62,183 bases of DNA from Pseudomonadota bacterium (GTDB lineage: Bacteria; Pseudomonadota; Alphaproteobacteria; Acetobacterales; Acetobacteraceae). Numbering within the stretch: position 1 is the stretch's first letter; each line of letters starts with the position of its first letter. A model generated the notes under the pieces. That model saw only the letters and a list, made by a program, of their open reading frames with translations. It searched no databases and was not told the origin of the DNA. The stretch lies in NCBI GenBank assembly GCA_019352115.1, contig JABBNW010000004.1:1-62183 (forward strand), read 5' to 3'. Made by a program: the position numbers and the translations under genes. This document shows positions 43,816 through 52,505 of the stretch, piece after piece.

Positions 43816-44660
43816 GCCGCCACACCTTCGCAGCCGGCCGCGCGGCGGGACGCGCAGTGGTCGGTATCGGAACAGACGAACATCCGCCCGCCGCGATTGT
43901 CGGTCACGACCTCGTCCAGATACGACTGCCGCGATCCGCACAGCGCGCAGGCCGCGTCCGCGCGGTGCGGTCGGAACGGATGGTCCTCGAAATCGAGCGA
44001 GCGCACATCGGTATAGGGCGGGATCGCATAGATGCGTTTCTCCCGACCGGCGCCGAACAATTGCAGCGCCGGCATGCGGTGCAGTTTCGGATTGTCGAAC
44101 GCCGGGATCGGGCTCGGCGAGGTCAGGTAGCGCCCGTTCACCATCACCGGATAGTCGTAGCTGATCGCCACCTGGCCGAGCCGGGCGATGTCCTCGTAAA
44201 GTTTCACGTGCATCGCGCCATATTCGGCCAGCGCGTGCATCCGCGTGGTTTCCGCGCGCGACGGTTCCAGACGGTACAACGGTTCGGGCTGCGGTACCTG
44301 ATAGACCAGGATCTGCTGTTCGGTAAGCGGCGCTTCCGGAATGCGATGACGGGTCTGGATCACCGAGGCGTCCGCGGTGCGCGTGGTCGTCTGCACGCCC
44401 GCGGTGGCGGCGAAGAAGCGACGGATGGAGACGGCGTTGGTGGTGTCGTCCGCACCCTGGTCGATCACTTTCAACACGTCCTCGCGCCCCAGGATCGACG
44501 CCGTCACCTGGATCCCCCCGGTGCCCCAGCCGTATGGCAGCGGCATCTCGCGCGAGGCGAACGGCACCTGGTGACCCGGGATCGCGACCGCCTTCAGGAT
44601 GGCGCGGCGGATCATGCGCTTGGTCTGCTCGTCCAGATAGGCGAAATTGTAGCCGTTCAT
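43812..44660 (-). CDS. phnJ: C-P lyase catalytic radical-SAM subunit PhnJ
   Basis: A 282-residue carbon-phosphorus lyase. The cysteine pattern C-x2-C-x21-C-x5-C is exact: C238, C241, C263 and C269, each three less than the E. coli numbering (241, 244, 266, 272), so the Fe-S ligands and the catalytic thiyl cysteine are all present. The N-terminal FAYLDEQTKRMIRRAILKAVAIPGHQVPFAS region is strongly conserved. It cleaves ribose 1-phosphonate 5-phosphate to an alkane (methane from methylphosphonate) and a cyclic phosphate. ATGA overlaps on both sides. Confidence 0.97.
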   Translation of the reverse strand: MNGYNFAYLDEQTKRMIRRAILKAVAIPGHQVPFASREMPLPYGWGTGGIQVTASILGREDVLKVIDQGADDTTNAVSIRRFFAATAGVQTTTRTADASVIQTRHRIPEAPLTEQQILVYQVPQPEPLYRLEPSRAETTRMHALAEYGAMHVKLYEDIARLGQVAISYDYPVMVNGRYLTSPSPIPAFDNPKLHRMPALQLFGAGREKRIYAIPPYTDVRSLDFEDHPFRPHRADAACALCGSRQSYLDEVVTDNRGGRMFVCSDTDHCASRRAAGCEGVAA

Positions 44661-45742
44661 TCTGCCGCCTCCGCCAGCGCCGTCGCGGCCATCGCGCGCA
44701 ACCGGCGCACCGCTTCGATCTCGCTCTGGAAATCGACGTAGTGCGGCAGTTTCAGATGCTCGACGAAGCCGGTCGCCTCGATATTGTCGGCGTGGCCCAG
44801 CACGAATTCGGCGTCCTGCGCCGGGGCGGTCGCGTCCTCGCCGAGTTCGCGCGCCTGCAAGGCGCGATCGACCAGCGCCATCGCCATCGCGCGGCGGTCG
44901 GCGTGGCCGAACGCGAGGCCATAGCCGGTGGTGAAGCGCGCGGGTTCGGTCTTCGTGCCGGCGAACTGGTTCACCATCTGGCATTCGGTCAGCACGATCT
45001 CGCCGATGTCGATCGCGAAACCAAGTTCCTCCGGAACGATCTCCACCGAAACCGCGCCCATGCGGATCTCGCCGGCGAACGGGTGGCTGCCGCCGTAGCC
45101 GCGCTGGGTGGAATAGCCGAGGCCGAGCAGGAAGCCCTCGTCGCCGCGCGCGAGGCTCTGCAGGCGGGCATCGCGCGGTGGCGGGAAACCCGGCGCTGCG
45201 CGGGTGATGTCGGCGGGCTCGGCCGCCGCCGGCGGGTCGGGGCGGATCAGGTCCTCGGCGGCCAGGATATCGGCCACGCGCGGCATCGGTGCGCGATCCG
45301 GATCGGCAACGGGCGCGGCCGGCGGCGCCTGCCCGTCGCGTAATCCGAAATCGAGCAGCCGGTGGGTGTAGTCCGTTGTCGGTCCCAGCACCTGCCCACC
45401 CGGCAGATCCTTGAAGATCGCCGAGATGCGCCGGCGGATCGCCATGCGTTCGGTATCCAACGGCAACGAGGCGCCGAAGCGCGGCAGGGTGGTGCGATAG
45501 GCGCGCAGCAGGAATGCGGCCTCGATCAGGTCGCCCTCGGCCTGCGCAATCGCCAATGCCGCAAGCTTGCGGTCGTACAGCGAGCCCTCCGCCATGGCGC
45601 GATCCACCGCGCGGCCGAGTTGGCCCTCGATCTGCGCGGGGTCGAGCGCGGGAAGCGCGGGATCGCCCCGCCGCGCCTCGGCCCGCCAGGCGTGCGCCGC
45701 CTCGATCGCCCGCTCGCCGCCCTTGACCGCGACATAGGCCAT
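44657..45742 (-). CDS. phnI: C-P lyase core subunit PhnI
   Basis: A 361-residue PhnI, the core subunit that, with PhnG, H and L, transfers the ribose triphosphate of ATP to the phosphonate. The start MAYVAVKGGERAIEAAH and segments LAGLAIAQAEGDLIEAAFLLRAYRTT-like (residues about 60-85) and GYGGSHPFAGEIRMG are characteristic. Its ATG shares one base with the phnH stop (TAATG) and its own stop overlaps phnJ. Confidence 0.96.
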   Translation of the reverse strand: MAYVAVKGGERAIEAAHAWRAEARRGDPALPALDPAQIEGQLGRAVDRAMAEGSLYDRKLAALAIAQAEGDLIEAAFLLRAYRTTLPRFGASLPLDTERMAIRRRISAIFKDLPGGQVLGPTTDYTHRLLDFGLRDGQAPPAAPVADPDRAPMPRVADILAAEDLIRPDPPAAAEPADITRAAPGFPPPRDARLQSLARGDEGFLLGLGYSTQRGYGGSHPFAGEIRMGAVSVEIVPEELGFAIDIGEIVLTECQMVNQFAGTKTEPARFTTGYGLAFGHADRRAMAMALVDRALQARELGEDATAPAQDAEFVLGHADNIEATGFVEHLKLPHYVDFQSEIEAVRRLRAMAATALAEAAE

Positions 45743-46341
45743 TACAACGCCTCCACGGAGACCGAACGCGGCAGCGCCGCGAGCTCGGTGCCGGCACAGA
45801 GCAGCAGGTCGATCCCGCGCGGGAACAAGGCCCGGTTCGCCCACCAGGCGGCGACGAATCCGGCGCCGAGCCCGGTGGCAGCGAACAGGCTCGGCGCGGC
45901 GAGACCCGGTCCCGTCAGGCGCATCCGCGGCCCGGTGCCGAGGGCGGCCAGTTGCAGGATGACGCTGGCCCCGGCCTCCGGCGCCTCGTCGCTGCCCGCG
46001 GCCAGACGGTCGAGCGGCGGCAGTTCGGTGGTGACGACGAACGCGGCAGCCCCCGGGTCAGCCACCAGCGGCGCGCCGCAATGGAACACGATCCAATCCC
46101 GTGCCGCGGCCAGCGCCGGGGCGAGCCAGATCGGCGTGTCGGGATCGACCAGGGTGAGCAGCAGCGCGGCGGTGGCCGGAGCGAGCGGGGCCGGCGCGTC
46201 CAGTCCCACCCCGGCGGGGTGGATGCGACCCGGACGCGCCAGCGCATCGAGCACCGCGCGGAACGTCGCCTGCGCATCCGCCACCGGATCGGCGAAGCCT
46301 GGCCGATCGGGTGGGACGACCGTGGCGGGTGCGACGCTCAT
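45742..46341 (-). CDS. phnH: C-P lyase core subunit PhnH
   Basis: A 199-residue PhnH. The opening GFADPVADAQATFRAVLDALARPGRI (residues about 15-40) and the C-terminal FPRGIDLLLCAGTELAALPRS are hallmarks of this subunit, a PLP-transferase-like fold without cofactor. It is part of the PhnGHIJ core complex. Coupled to phnG by ATGA and to phnI by one-base overlap. Confidence 0.96.
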   Translation of the reverse strand: MSVAPATVVPPDRPGFADPVADAQATFRAVLDALARPGRIHPAGVGLDAPAPLAPATAALLLTLVDPDTPIWLAPALAAARDWIVFHCGAPLVADPGAAAFVVTTELPPLDRLAAGSDEAPEAGASVILQLAALGTGPRMRLTGPGLAAPSLFAATGLGAGFVAAWWANRALFPRGIDLLLCAGTELAALPRSVSVEAL

Positions 46342-46799
46342 GTGCGCATCGTCTGCAAGGCGAAGAACTGCACCCGGGTCGCGGCGGCGCGGGCGGCGAT
46401 GGCCTCCCGCGCGGCGTCCTGCCCGGCCGCCAGCGGGGCGATCAGGGCGGCGTGCAGGGCGGCGTGGCGGGCGGGGTCCTGCAACAGCGCATCGGCCAGG
46501 GCGGCGAGCTCGGCGTGGCGTGGGTCCTGGCCGGCAATGGTGGCGTGCCCGACCTGTCCGGTCGCCAGTCGCAGGGTGCAGCGGGTGACGGTCATTTCCG
46601 CCAGATTGAACGGGGCGCCGGCCCCGCCGGTCCGGCCGCGCAACATGATGAGCCCCGCTTCCGGTCCGCGCAGCAGGCGCCAGCCCGGCAGGAGGTCGTT
46701 CGGCGGCAGTTGGTCGGCGATCGCGGCGGCATCGGCGCGCGCAAGCACGGCCATCCAGGACTGGCGCGGCGTTTTCGGGGTGGGTTCCGGGTTCAACAT
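46338..46799 (-). CDS. phnG: C-P lyase core subunit PhnG
   Basis: A 153-residue PhnG, first gene of the C-P lyase operon. RQSWMAVLARADAAAIA near the start and LAEMTVTRCTLRLATGQVGHATIAGQDPRHAELAALADALLQ (positions about 68-110) are typical. The ATG at 46799 directly abuts a perfect 14-bp palindrome and has no Shine-Dalgarno, while promoter boxes are placed so that transcription would begin at or one base before the ATG; a leaderless message is likely. Confidence 0.94.
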   Translation of the reverse strand: MLNPEPTPKTPRQSWMAVLARADAAAIADQLPPNDLLPGWRLLRGPEAGLIMLRGRTGGAGAPFNLAEMTVTRCTLRLATGQVGHATIAGQDPRHAELAALADALLQDPARHAALHAALIAPLAAGQDAAREAIAARAAATRVQFFALQTMRT

Positions 46800-46800
46800 G

Positions 46801-46835
46801 TCTAGACGTCTAGATGGGTTGCGGCCGGCTGTCAA
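46801..46835 (-). promoter_or_regulatory. phn operon promoter with palindromic operator
   Basis: On the minus strand a consensus TTGACA (46835-46830) is followed by a 17-base spacer and TAGACG (46812-46807). The -10 box is embedded in the perfect palindrome TCTAGACGTCTAGA (46801-46814), which ends one base before the phnG ATG. A repressor bound there would block RNA polymerase directly; PhnF-type GntR regulators control such operons in related bacteria, but no regulator gene lies in the window. Confidence 0.7.
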
Positions 46836-47098
46836 CACCCGCCGCTCCGAACGATCGCCGCGCCCCAGCAGGCCAACGAGCCCCAGCCGCCGAATGATAC
46901 ACCGCTGCCGCCTGCCGGCCCGGCGGCCGCACATTCTTCACCGGCCCGTCACATGCCCCGCTGCGCCAACACCCCTGCCCCTCCGGCGCCGCGCCTTGCT
47001 TGACAACCCTTCCCTCGGCTTCATCATCGCGCGAGGGATACATCCGCAAATGGAGTGTCCCGAAGGGGCCACGACACCCCAAGGGGAGAACGACGCCG

Positions 47099-48292
47099 AT
47101 GACCGCGCTCGACCGCTGCTACAACGTGAACGACCTGCGCGCGGCGGCAAAACGCCGGCTGCCCCGCGGCGTGTTCGAATTCGTCGATCGGTCCACCGAG
47201 GACGAAATCGCGCTCCGCAACAACCGCGCCGCATTCGAACGTATCAAGCTGCGCCACCGCGCGCTGGTCGACGTCTCCGGACGCAGCACCAAAACCACCC
47301 TGTTCGGCAAGGAAATCGCCCTGCCGATGGCAATCGCGCCCACCGGCGCCGCCGGCCTCTGCTGGCACGAAGGTGAGCTGGAACTCGCCAAAGCCGCCGC
47401 GGCGGCAAAAATCCCCTTCACCTTGGCCACCGGCGCCATGACGTCGATGGAGAAGATTGCGAAAGAAGCCAACTTCCGCCTCTGGTTCCAGCTCTATGTC
47501 TGGAAGCAGCGCGAGCTTTCCTACCAGCTCATCGAGCGCGCCAAGAACAACGGCTTCGAGGCATTGATCGTCACGACCGACACGATCGTGCCGCCGAACC
47601 GGGAATACAACGCCCGCAACGGCTTCCTGCTGCCGTTCCACCCGACGGTGCGCTTCACGGTGGACATCATGCGCCACCCGACCTGGTTCGCCACCGTGCT
47701 GATGAAATACTTCACCACCATCGGCATGCCGCGCAACGAGAACTACCCCGAACCCTACCGCCGCCCGATCGGCACCGATCCCGGCACGCGGGAAGTGATG
47801 CGCCAGGATTCGCTCAACTGGGACGACATCCGCATCTTCCGCGACAAATGGCCCGGCATCCTGATGCTGAAAGGCATCAACCGCCCCGACGACGCGCTGA
47901 AAGCCATCAGCTACGGCGTCGATGGCATCATCGTGTCCAACCACGGCGGCCGAAACATGGACAGCGCCGCCGCCACCATCGACCTGTTGCCGGAGATCGC
48001 CGAAGCCGTCGGCGACAAGGCAACGGTCATCCTCGACTCCGGCGTCCGTCGCGGATCGGACATCGCCAAAGCGCTGGCCCTCGGCGCAAAATGCGTCCTG
48101 ACCGGACGCGCCACCCTGTACGGCACCGCAGTCGGCGGCCAGGCCGGCGCAGCCCAGGCCGTGAACTTCATCCGCACCGAACTCGACAAGACAATGGCCT
48201 ATACCGGGTGCCGCACCCCCGAGGAAATCAGCACCGACATCTTCTTCGGCCTGCGCGACGGCAACCGCCTGCGCGCCATGGCCGAGGCATAG
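47099..48292 (+). CDS. lldD: FMN-dependent alpha-hydroxy-acid dehydrogenase (LldD-like)
   Basis: A 397-residue member of the family that includes L-lactate dehydrogenase LldD, mandelate dehydrogenase and glycolate oxidase. FMN-site segments MAIAPTGAAGL and the phosphate-binding LDSGVRRGSDIAKALALGA are present, and the catalytic histidine lies in IIVSNHGGRNMDSA near residue 283, followed by the substrate-binding arginine. AAGGGGAGAA precedes the ATG. A TTGACA box at 47000-47005 may belong to its promoter. Lactate is the likeliest substrate but mandelate or another 2-hydroxy acid is possible. It is divergent from phnG and ends 20 bp before repeat copy C. Confidence 0.88.
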   Translation: MTALDRCYNVNDLRAAAKRRLPRGVFEFVDRSTEDEIALRNNRAAFERIKLRHRALVDVSGRSTKTTLFGKEIALPMAIAPTGAAGLCWHEGELELAKAAAAAKIPFTLATGAMTSMEKIAKEANFRLWFQLYVWKQRELSYQLIERAKNNGFEALIVTTDTIVPPNREYNARNGFLLPFHPTVRFTVDIMRHPTWFATVLMKYFTTIGMPRNENYPEPYRRPIGTDPGTREVMRQDSLNWDDIRIFRDKWPGILMLKGINRPDDALKAISYGVDGIIVSNHGGRNMDSAAATIDLLPEIAEAVGDKATVILDSGVRRGSDIAKALALGAKCVLTGRATLYGTAVGGQAGAAQAVNFIRTELDKTMAYTGCRTPEEISTDIFFGLRDGNRLRAMAEA

Positions 48293-48311
48293 CCCGGCAG
48301 GCGAGCGGTCG

Positions 48312-48610
48312 CGGCAAGCAAGGCCAGGGGCGCTGCCCCTGGACCCCGCCAGGGAACTCGTCCCCTGGACCCCATACTGTTTGGGTTCCTCGCGTGTGGG
48401 TGGCGTCGCGCGTGGGCGTGCGGCGGCGAGGCGGCTGCGGCGCCGGCAGGGGGGCAGGGCGCATCGGCGCCCTGCCCCTGCCGGCGCCGCAGCCGCCTCG
48501 CCGCCGCACGCCCACGCGCGACACCCCCCACACGCGAGGAACCAACGGAAGGGTTCCAAGGGCGAGCCCTTGGCGGGGTCCAGGGGCAGAGCCCCTGGCC
48601 TTGCTTGCCG
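48312..48610. repeat. Long palindromic repeat, copy C (299 bp)
   Basis: Inverted repeat with ends CGGCAAGCAAGGCC (48312-48325) and complement (48597-48610). Plus-strand order: CCAGGGGCGCTGCCCCTGG, CCAGGGAACTCGTCCCCTGG, long stem with central GGCGC-type hairpin near 48460, CCAAGGGCGAGCCCTTGG and CCAGGGGCAGAGCCCCTGG. It is nearly identical to the reverse complement of copy B and fills the gap between two convergent genes, starting 20 bp after one stop and ending 4 bp before the other. Confidence 0.92.
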
Positions 48611-48613
48611 GAA

Positions 48614-48835
48614 TTACACGCGCGCCGGGGTACGCAGGTGTTCCACTGCCTCGGCGACCAGCGGGTCGAGGTTTGTTTCGCCGCCATCGAGGCCTTCCAG
48701 GATGGCGCTGCGCATGCGTTTGTCCCAGAACTTGCGCAGGTGGTCTTCGATCGCTGCCACGGCCTTGTCGTGCGGCTGGTGGGCGAAGAACTTGCCGATC
48801 TGGTTGGCCATATAGGCCAGTCGGTCAGGCGACAT
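48614..48835 (-). CDS. fdsD: Formate dehydrogenase delta subunit FdsD
   Basis: A 73-residue protein matching the delta subunit of NAD-dependent molybdenum formate dehydrogenases: MANQIGKFFAHQPHDKAVAAIEDHLRKFWDKRMRSAIL is the conserved core (residues about 9-46). FdsD is a small accessory subunit needed for active enzyme. Last gene of the fds operon; it overlaps fdhD by 11 bp. Its stop lies four bases from palindromic repeat copy C. Confidence 0.92.
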   Translation of the reverse strand: MSPDRLAYMANQIGKFFAHQPHDKAVAAIEDHLRKFWDKRMRSAILEGLDGGETNLDPLVAEAVEHLRTPARV

Positions 48836-49658
48836 GTTGCGTGGTCTCCGCCGGCAGCACGATCCGCTGCTTATGGGTGAAAATCTCGAACCCGTCGTCG
48901 CGCGCCACGCCCACCAGGGTCAGCCCCGCCGCTTCCGCCACCCGCACGGCGAGCGCGGTCGGCGCCGAGACCGCGACCACCACCGGCGCGCCGATCGCGG
49001 CGGCCTTCTGCACCAGTTCGACGGACAACCGGCTCGACAGCACAACGATCCCGTCCGCCGCACCGCGGCCGCTGCGAGCCAGCGCACCGGCAAGCTTGTC
49101 GAGGGCGTTGTGCCGCCCGACGTCCTCACGCAATGCCACCAGCCCCTCGGCCGCGGTCCAGAAGCCCGCCGCGTGGGTGGCGCGGGTGGCGGCGTTCAGC
49201 GCCTGGGCCGGCGCGAGGGCTGCGATGGCGGTCGCGATCTGGGCCGATGTGAAGCGCGCGGCAGCGCTCACCGTCGGGGGCGTGCGGATGGCGGCGGCCA
49301 GGCTGTCGATCCCGCACAGCCCGCAGCCGCCCAGCCCGGTCAGCCGCCGGCGCCGCGTCTCAGCCGCGGCGGCCCGCGCCGGCGTCAGCCACATGCGCAG
49401 TTCCACGCCGGCCGGCACGGCGACGACGGCCAGTTCCTCGATCTCCGCGGGCGCCGACACGACGCCTTCCGTCAGGCTGAAGCCGACCGCGAAATCCTCG
49501 AGGTCGGCGGGGGTCGCCAGCATCACCGCCAGGGTCGCGCGGTTGTAGCTGAGCGCGACGGGCGTTTCCTCGGCCAGCACCCGCCGCCCGGCGGCAGCCG
49601 CGCCGTCACGCCAGGCGGTGCGCGCGACGGCGCGGGTAGGGGCAGGCGGGGCGGTCAT
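48825..49658 (-). CDS. fdhD: FdhD/FdsC sulfurtransferase for formate dehydrogenase maturation
   Basis: A 277-residue FdhD-family protein (called FdsC in fds operons). It binds the molybdenum cofactor and helps transfer sulfur to it before insertion into FdsA. The redox-active pair is C112 and C115 in GLGGCGLCGID. Other family segments are EETPVALSYNRATLAVMLATPADLEDFAVGF and ALREDVGRHNALDKLAGALA. Start codon overlaps the fdsA stop (ATGA). Confidence 0.94.
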   Translation of the reverse strand: MTAPPAPTRAVARTAWRDGAAAAGRRVLAEETPVALSYNRATLAVMLATPADLEDFAVGFSLTEGVVSAPAEIEELAVVAVPAGVELRMWLTPARAAAAETRRRRLTGLGGCGLCGIDSLAAAIRTPPTVSAAARFTSAQIATAIAALAPAQALNAATRATHAAGFWTAAEGLVALREDVGRHNALDKLAGALARSGRGAADGIVVLSSRLSVELVQKAAAIGAPVVVAVSAPTALAVRVAEAAGLTLVGVARDDGFEIFTHKQRIVLPAETTQHVA

Positions 49659-52495
49659 TTGGCCGGTACGGGCTCGATCCGCCGGCTGCGCTGCGTGAGC
49701 GCACGATAGGTCTCCTGCCATTCGGTCGGCCCGTTGGCCGGCGAGACCTGCACCGCGGTCACCTTGTACTCCGGGCAGTTCGTCGCCCAATCGGAATATT
49801 CCGTCGTGACCACGTTCGCCTGCGTCTCCGGGTGGTGGAAGGTCGTGTAGACCACGCCCGGCGCCACCCGGTCGGTGATCTTCGCCGGCAGCGCCGTGGC
49901 GCCGGCACGGGACGCGAGCCGCACCAGGTCGCCGTCCCGGATGCCGCGTTCCTCGGCGTCGTGCGGATGCATTTCCAGCACGTCCTGGTCGTGCCAGACG
50001 GAATTTTCTGTGCGCCGTGTCTGCGCCCCGACGTTGTACTGGCTCAGGATCCGCCCGGTGGTCAGCAGCAGCGGGAAGCGCGGGCCGACGCGTTCGTCGG
50101 TCGGGATGTATTCGGTGACGACGAACAAGCCCTTGCCGCGCACGAAGCCGGCCTCGTGCATGATCGGCGTGCCCTCCGGCGCCACGTCGTTGCACGGCCA
50201 CTGCACCGAGCCCAGCGCGTCGAGCTTGGCATAGGTCACGCCGGCGAAGGTGGGCGTGGTGCGGGCGATCTCGTCCATGATCTCGGACGGGTGGCGATAC
50301 GCCCAGGATTCGCCCATCGCGTTGGCGATCAACTGGGTGACTTCCCAGTCGGCGTAGCCGTTCTTCGGCGCCATCACCCGGCGTACCCGGCCGATCCGGC
50401 GTTCCGCGTTGGTGAAGGTGCCGTCCTTCTCCAGGAACGAGCAGCCGGGCAGGAACACATGCGCGTACGACGCTGTCTCGTTCAGGAACAAATCCTGCAC
50501 GACCACCAGCTCCATCGCCGCGAGCCCGGCGGTGATGTGTTTCGTGTCGGGATCGGACTGCACGATGTCCTCGCCCTGGATGTAGATGCCGCGGAAACTG
50601 CCATCGAGCGCCGCGTCGATCATGTTGGGGATGCGCAGACCTGGCTCGGGGTCGAGCGCCATGCCCCATTCGCGCTCGTAGATCGCGCGCACCTCCGGCC
50701 GGGAGATGTGGCGATAGCCGGGCAGTTCGTGCGGGAAGCTGCCCATGTCGCAGGAGCCCTGCACGTTGTTCTGGCCGCGCAGCGGGTTCACCCCGGTGCC
50801 CGGCTTGCCGACGTTGCCGGTCGCCATCGCCAGGTTGGCGAGCGCCATCACCGCGGTGCTGCCCTGGCTGTGCTCGGTGACGCCGAGCCCATAATAGATC
50901 GCCGCCGCGCCGCCGGTGGCATAGAGCCGCGCCGCGGCACGCACCTGCCCCGCCGGCACGCCGGTGAGGGCTTCCACCGCCTCCGGGCTGTTGCGCGGCT
51001 CGGCAACAAAGGCCGCCCAGTCGGCGAACGCCTCCGCATCGCAGCGCGCGCGGACATAGTCCTGATCGACCAGCCCCTCGGTCACGATCACATGCGCCAG
51101 CGCGTCCAGCATTGCGACGTTGGTGCCCGGCCGCAGCGGCAGGTGGAAATCCGCCTGCACATGGGCGGTGTGCACAAGATCGATCCGGCGCGGATCGACG
51201 ACGATCAGCTTCGCGCCCGCCCGCAGCCGATGCTTGAGGTGGGACGCGAACACCGGATGCCCGTCGGTGGGATTGGCACCCATCACCAGCACCACGTCGG
51301 CGTGCTCGACCGAATCGAACTCGTTGGTGCCGGCGGAGGTGCCGAAGGTGGTGCTCAGCCCGTAGCCCGTGGGCGAATGGCAGACGCGGGCGCAGGTGTC
51401 GGTATTGTTGTTGCGGAAGACCCCACGCGCCAGTTTCTGCACCAGGTAGGTTTCCTCGTTGGTGCAGCGCGAGGAGGTGATGACGCCGATCGATTCCCGC
51501 CCGTGCGCGCCCTGCAGGCGGCGGAACTCGGCGGCGACATGCGCGATCGCCTCGTCCCAGCCGACTTCCCGCCACGGGTCGGTGATGGCGGTGCGGACCA
51601 TCGGCTTCAGGATGCGGTCGCGATGCTGCGCGTAGCCCCAGGCAAAGCGGCCCTTCACGCAGGAATGGCCGTGGTTGGCCTTGCCGGATTTGGCCGGCAC
51701 CATGCGCACCACCGTCTCGCCCTGCATCTCGGCGCGGAACGTGCAGCCGACGCCGCAATAGGCGCAGGTGGTTTCGACCGCATGTTCCGGCTGGCCGATG
51801 GCGACGACGGATTTCTCGATCAACGAGCCGGTCGGGCAGGCCTGCACGCAGGCGCCGCAGGAGACGCATTCCGACGTCAGGAACGGCTCGTTCATCCCGG
51901 CAACGATCTTGGACGCGAAGCCGCGGCCTTCGACCGTGAGCGCGAAGGTGCCCTGGGTTTCCTCGCAGGCGCGCACGCAGCGCGAGCAGACGATGCAGCG
52001 CGCCGGATCGAACTGGAAATAGGGGTTCGAGCCGTCGATCGCCGCGTCCAGATGGTTCGCACCGGCATGGCCGTAGCGCACGGTGCGAACGCCGACGAGG
52101 CCCGCCATCTCGTGCATTTCGCAATTGCCGGCGGTGGGCGCGGTCAGGGTCTCGACCGGATGGTCCGAGAGATACAGTTCCATCACCCCGCGCCGCAGCC
52201 GCCGCACGCGCTCGGACCCGGTAGCGACCTTCATCCCCGGCGCGACCGGCGTGGTGCAGGAGGCAGGGGTCCCGTTGCGGCCTTCGATCTCTACCAGACA
52301 CAGCCGGCAGGAGCCGAACGCGGTCAGGCTGTCGGTGGCACAGAGCTTGGGGATCTTGATCCCGGCTTCCATCGCCGCGCGCATCACGGACGTCCCCTCC
52401 GGCACCGTGACCGCCTGGCCGTCGATGGTCAGGGTCACGCTCGCTGCGGCGCCGGTCTCCGGCGTGCCGTAATCGGTCTCGGCCAGCAGGGTCAT
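49655..52495 (-). CDS. fdsA: NAD-dependent formate dehydrogenase alpha (catalytic Mo) subunit
   Basis: A 946-residue molybdopterin oxidoreductase. The N-terminal [2Fe-2S] domain has C52, C63, C66 and C80; a His-Cys segment follows near 125-130; two [4Fe-4S] ferredoxin motifs use C167, C170, C173, C177 and C210, C213, C216, C220; a further cluster uses C244, C247, C251 and C279. The molybdenum-ligating residue is cysteine 372 followed by histidine 373 in ARVCHSPTGYG, so this is not a selenoprotein. It oxidises formate to carbon dioxide in the cytoplasm and passes electrons to FdsB and NAD+. All cofactor ligands appear intact. Confidence 0.97.
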   Translation of the reverse strand: MTLLAETDYGTPETGAAASVTLTIDGQAVTVPEGTSVMRAAMEAGIKIPKLCATDSLTAFGSCRLCLVEIEGRNGTPASCTTPVAPGMKVATGSERVRRLRRGVMELYLSDHPVETLTAPTAGNCEMHEMAGLVGVRTVRYGHAGANHLDAAIDGSNPYFQFDPARCIVCSRCVRACEETQGTFALTVEGRGFASKIVAGMNEPFLTSECVSCGACVQACPTGSLIEKSVVAIGQPEHAVETTCAYCGVGCTFRAEMQGETVVRMVPAKSGKANHGHSCVKGRFAWGYAQHRDRILKPMVRTAITDPWREVGWDEAIAHVAAEFRRLQGAHGRESIGVITSSRCTNEETYLVQKLARGVFRNNNTDTCARVCHSPTGYGLSTTFGTSAGTNEFDSVEHADVVLVMGANPTDGHPVFASHLKHRLRAGAKLIVVDPRRIDLVHTAHVQADFHLPLRPGTNVAMLDALAHVIVTEGLVDQDYVRARCDAEAFADWAAFVAEPRNSPEAVEALTGVPAGQVRAAARLYATGGAAAIYYGLGVTEHSQGSTAVMALANLAMATGNVGKPGTGVNPLRGQNNVQGSCDMGSFPHELPGYRHISRPEVRAIYEREWGMALDPEPGLRIPNMIDAALDGSFRGIYIQGEDIVQSDPDTKHITAGLAAMELVVVQDLFLNETASYAHVFLPGCSFLEKDGTFTNAERRIGRVRRVMAPKNGYADWEVTQLIANAMGESWAYRHPSEIMDEIARTTPTFAGVTYAKLDALGSVQWPCNDVAPEGTPIMHEAGFVRGKGLFVVTEYIPTDERVGPRFPLLLTTGRILSQYNVGAQTRRTENSVWHDQDVLEMHPHDAEERGIRDGDLVRLASRAGATALPAKITDRVAPGVVYTTFHHPETQANVVTTEYSDWATNCPEYKVTAVQVSPANGPTEWQETYRALTQRSRRIEPVPAK

Positions 52496-52505
52496 CGCGA
52501 CCTCC

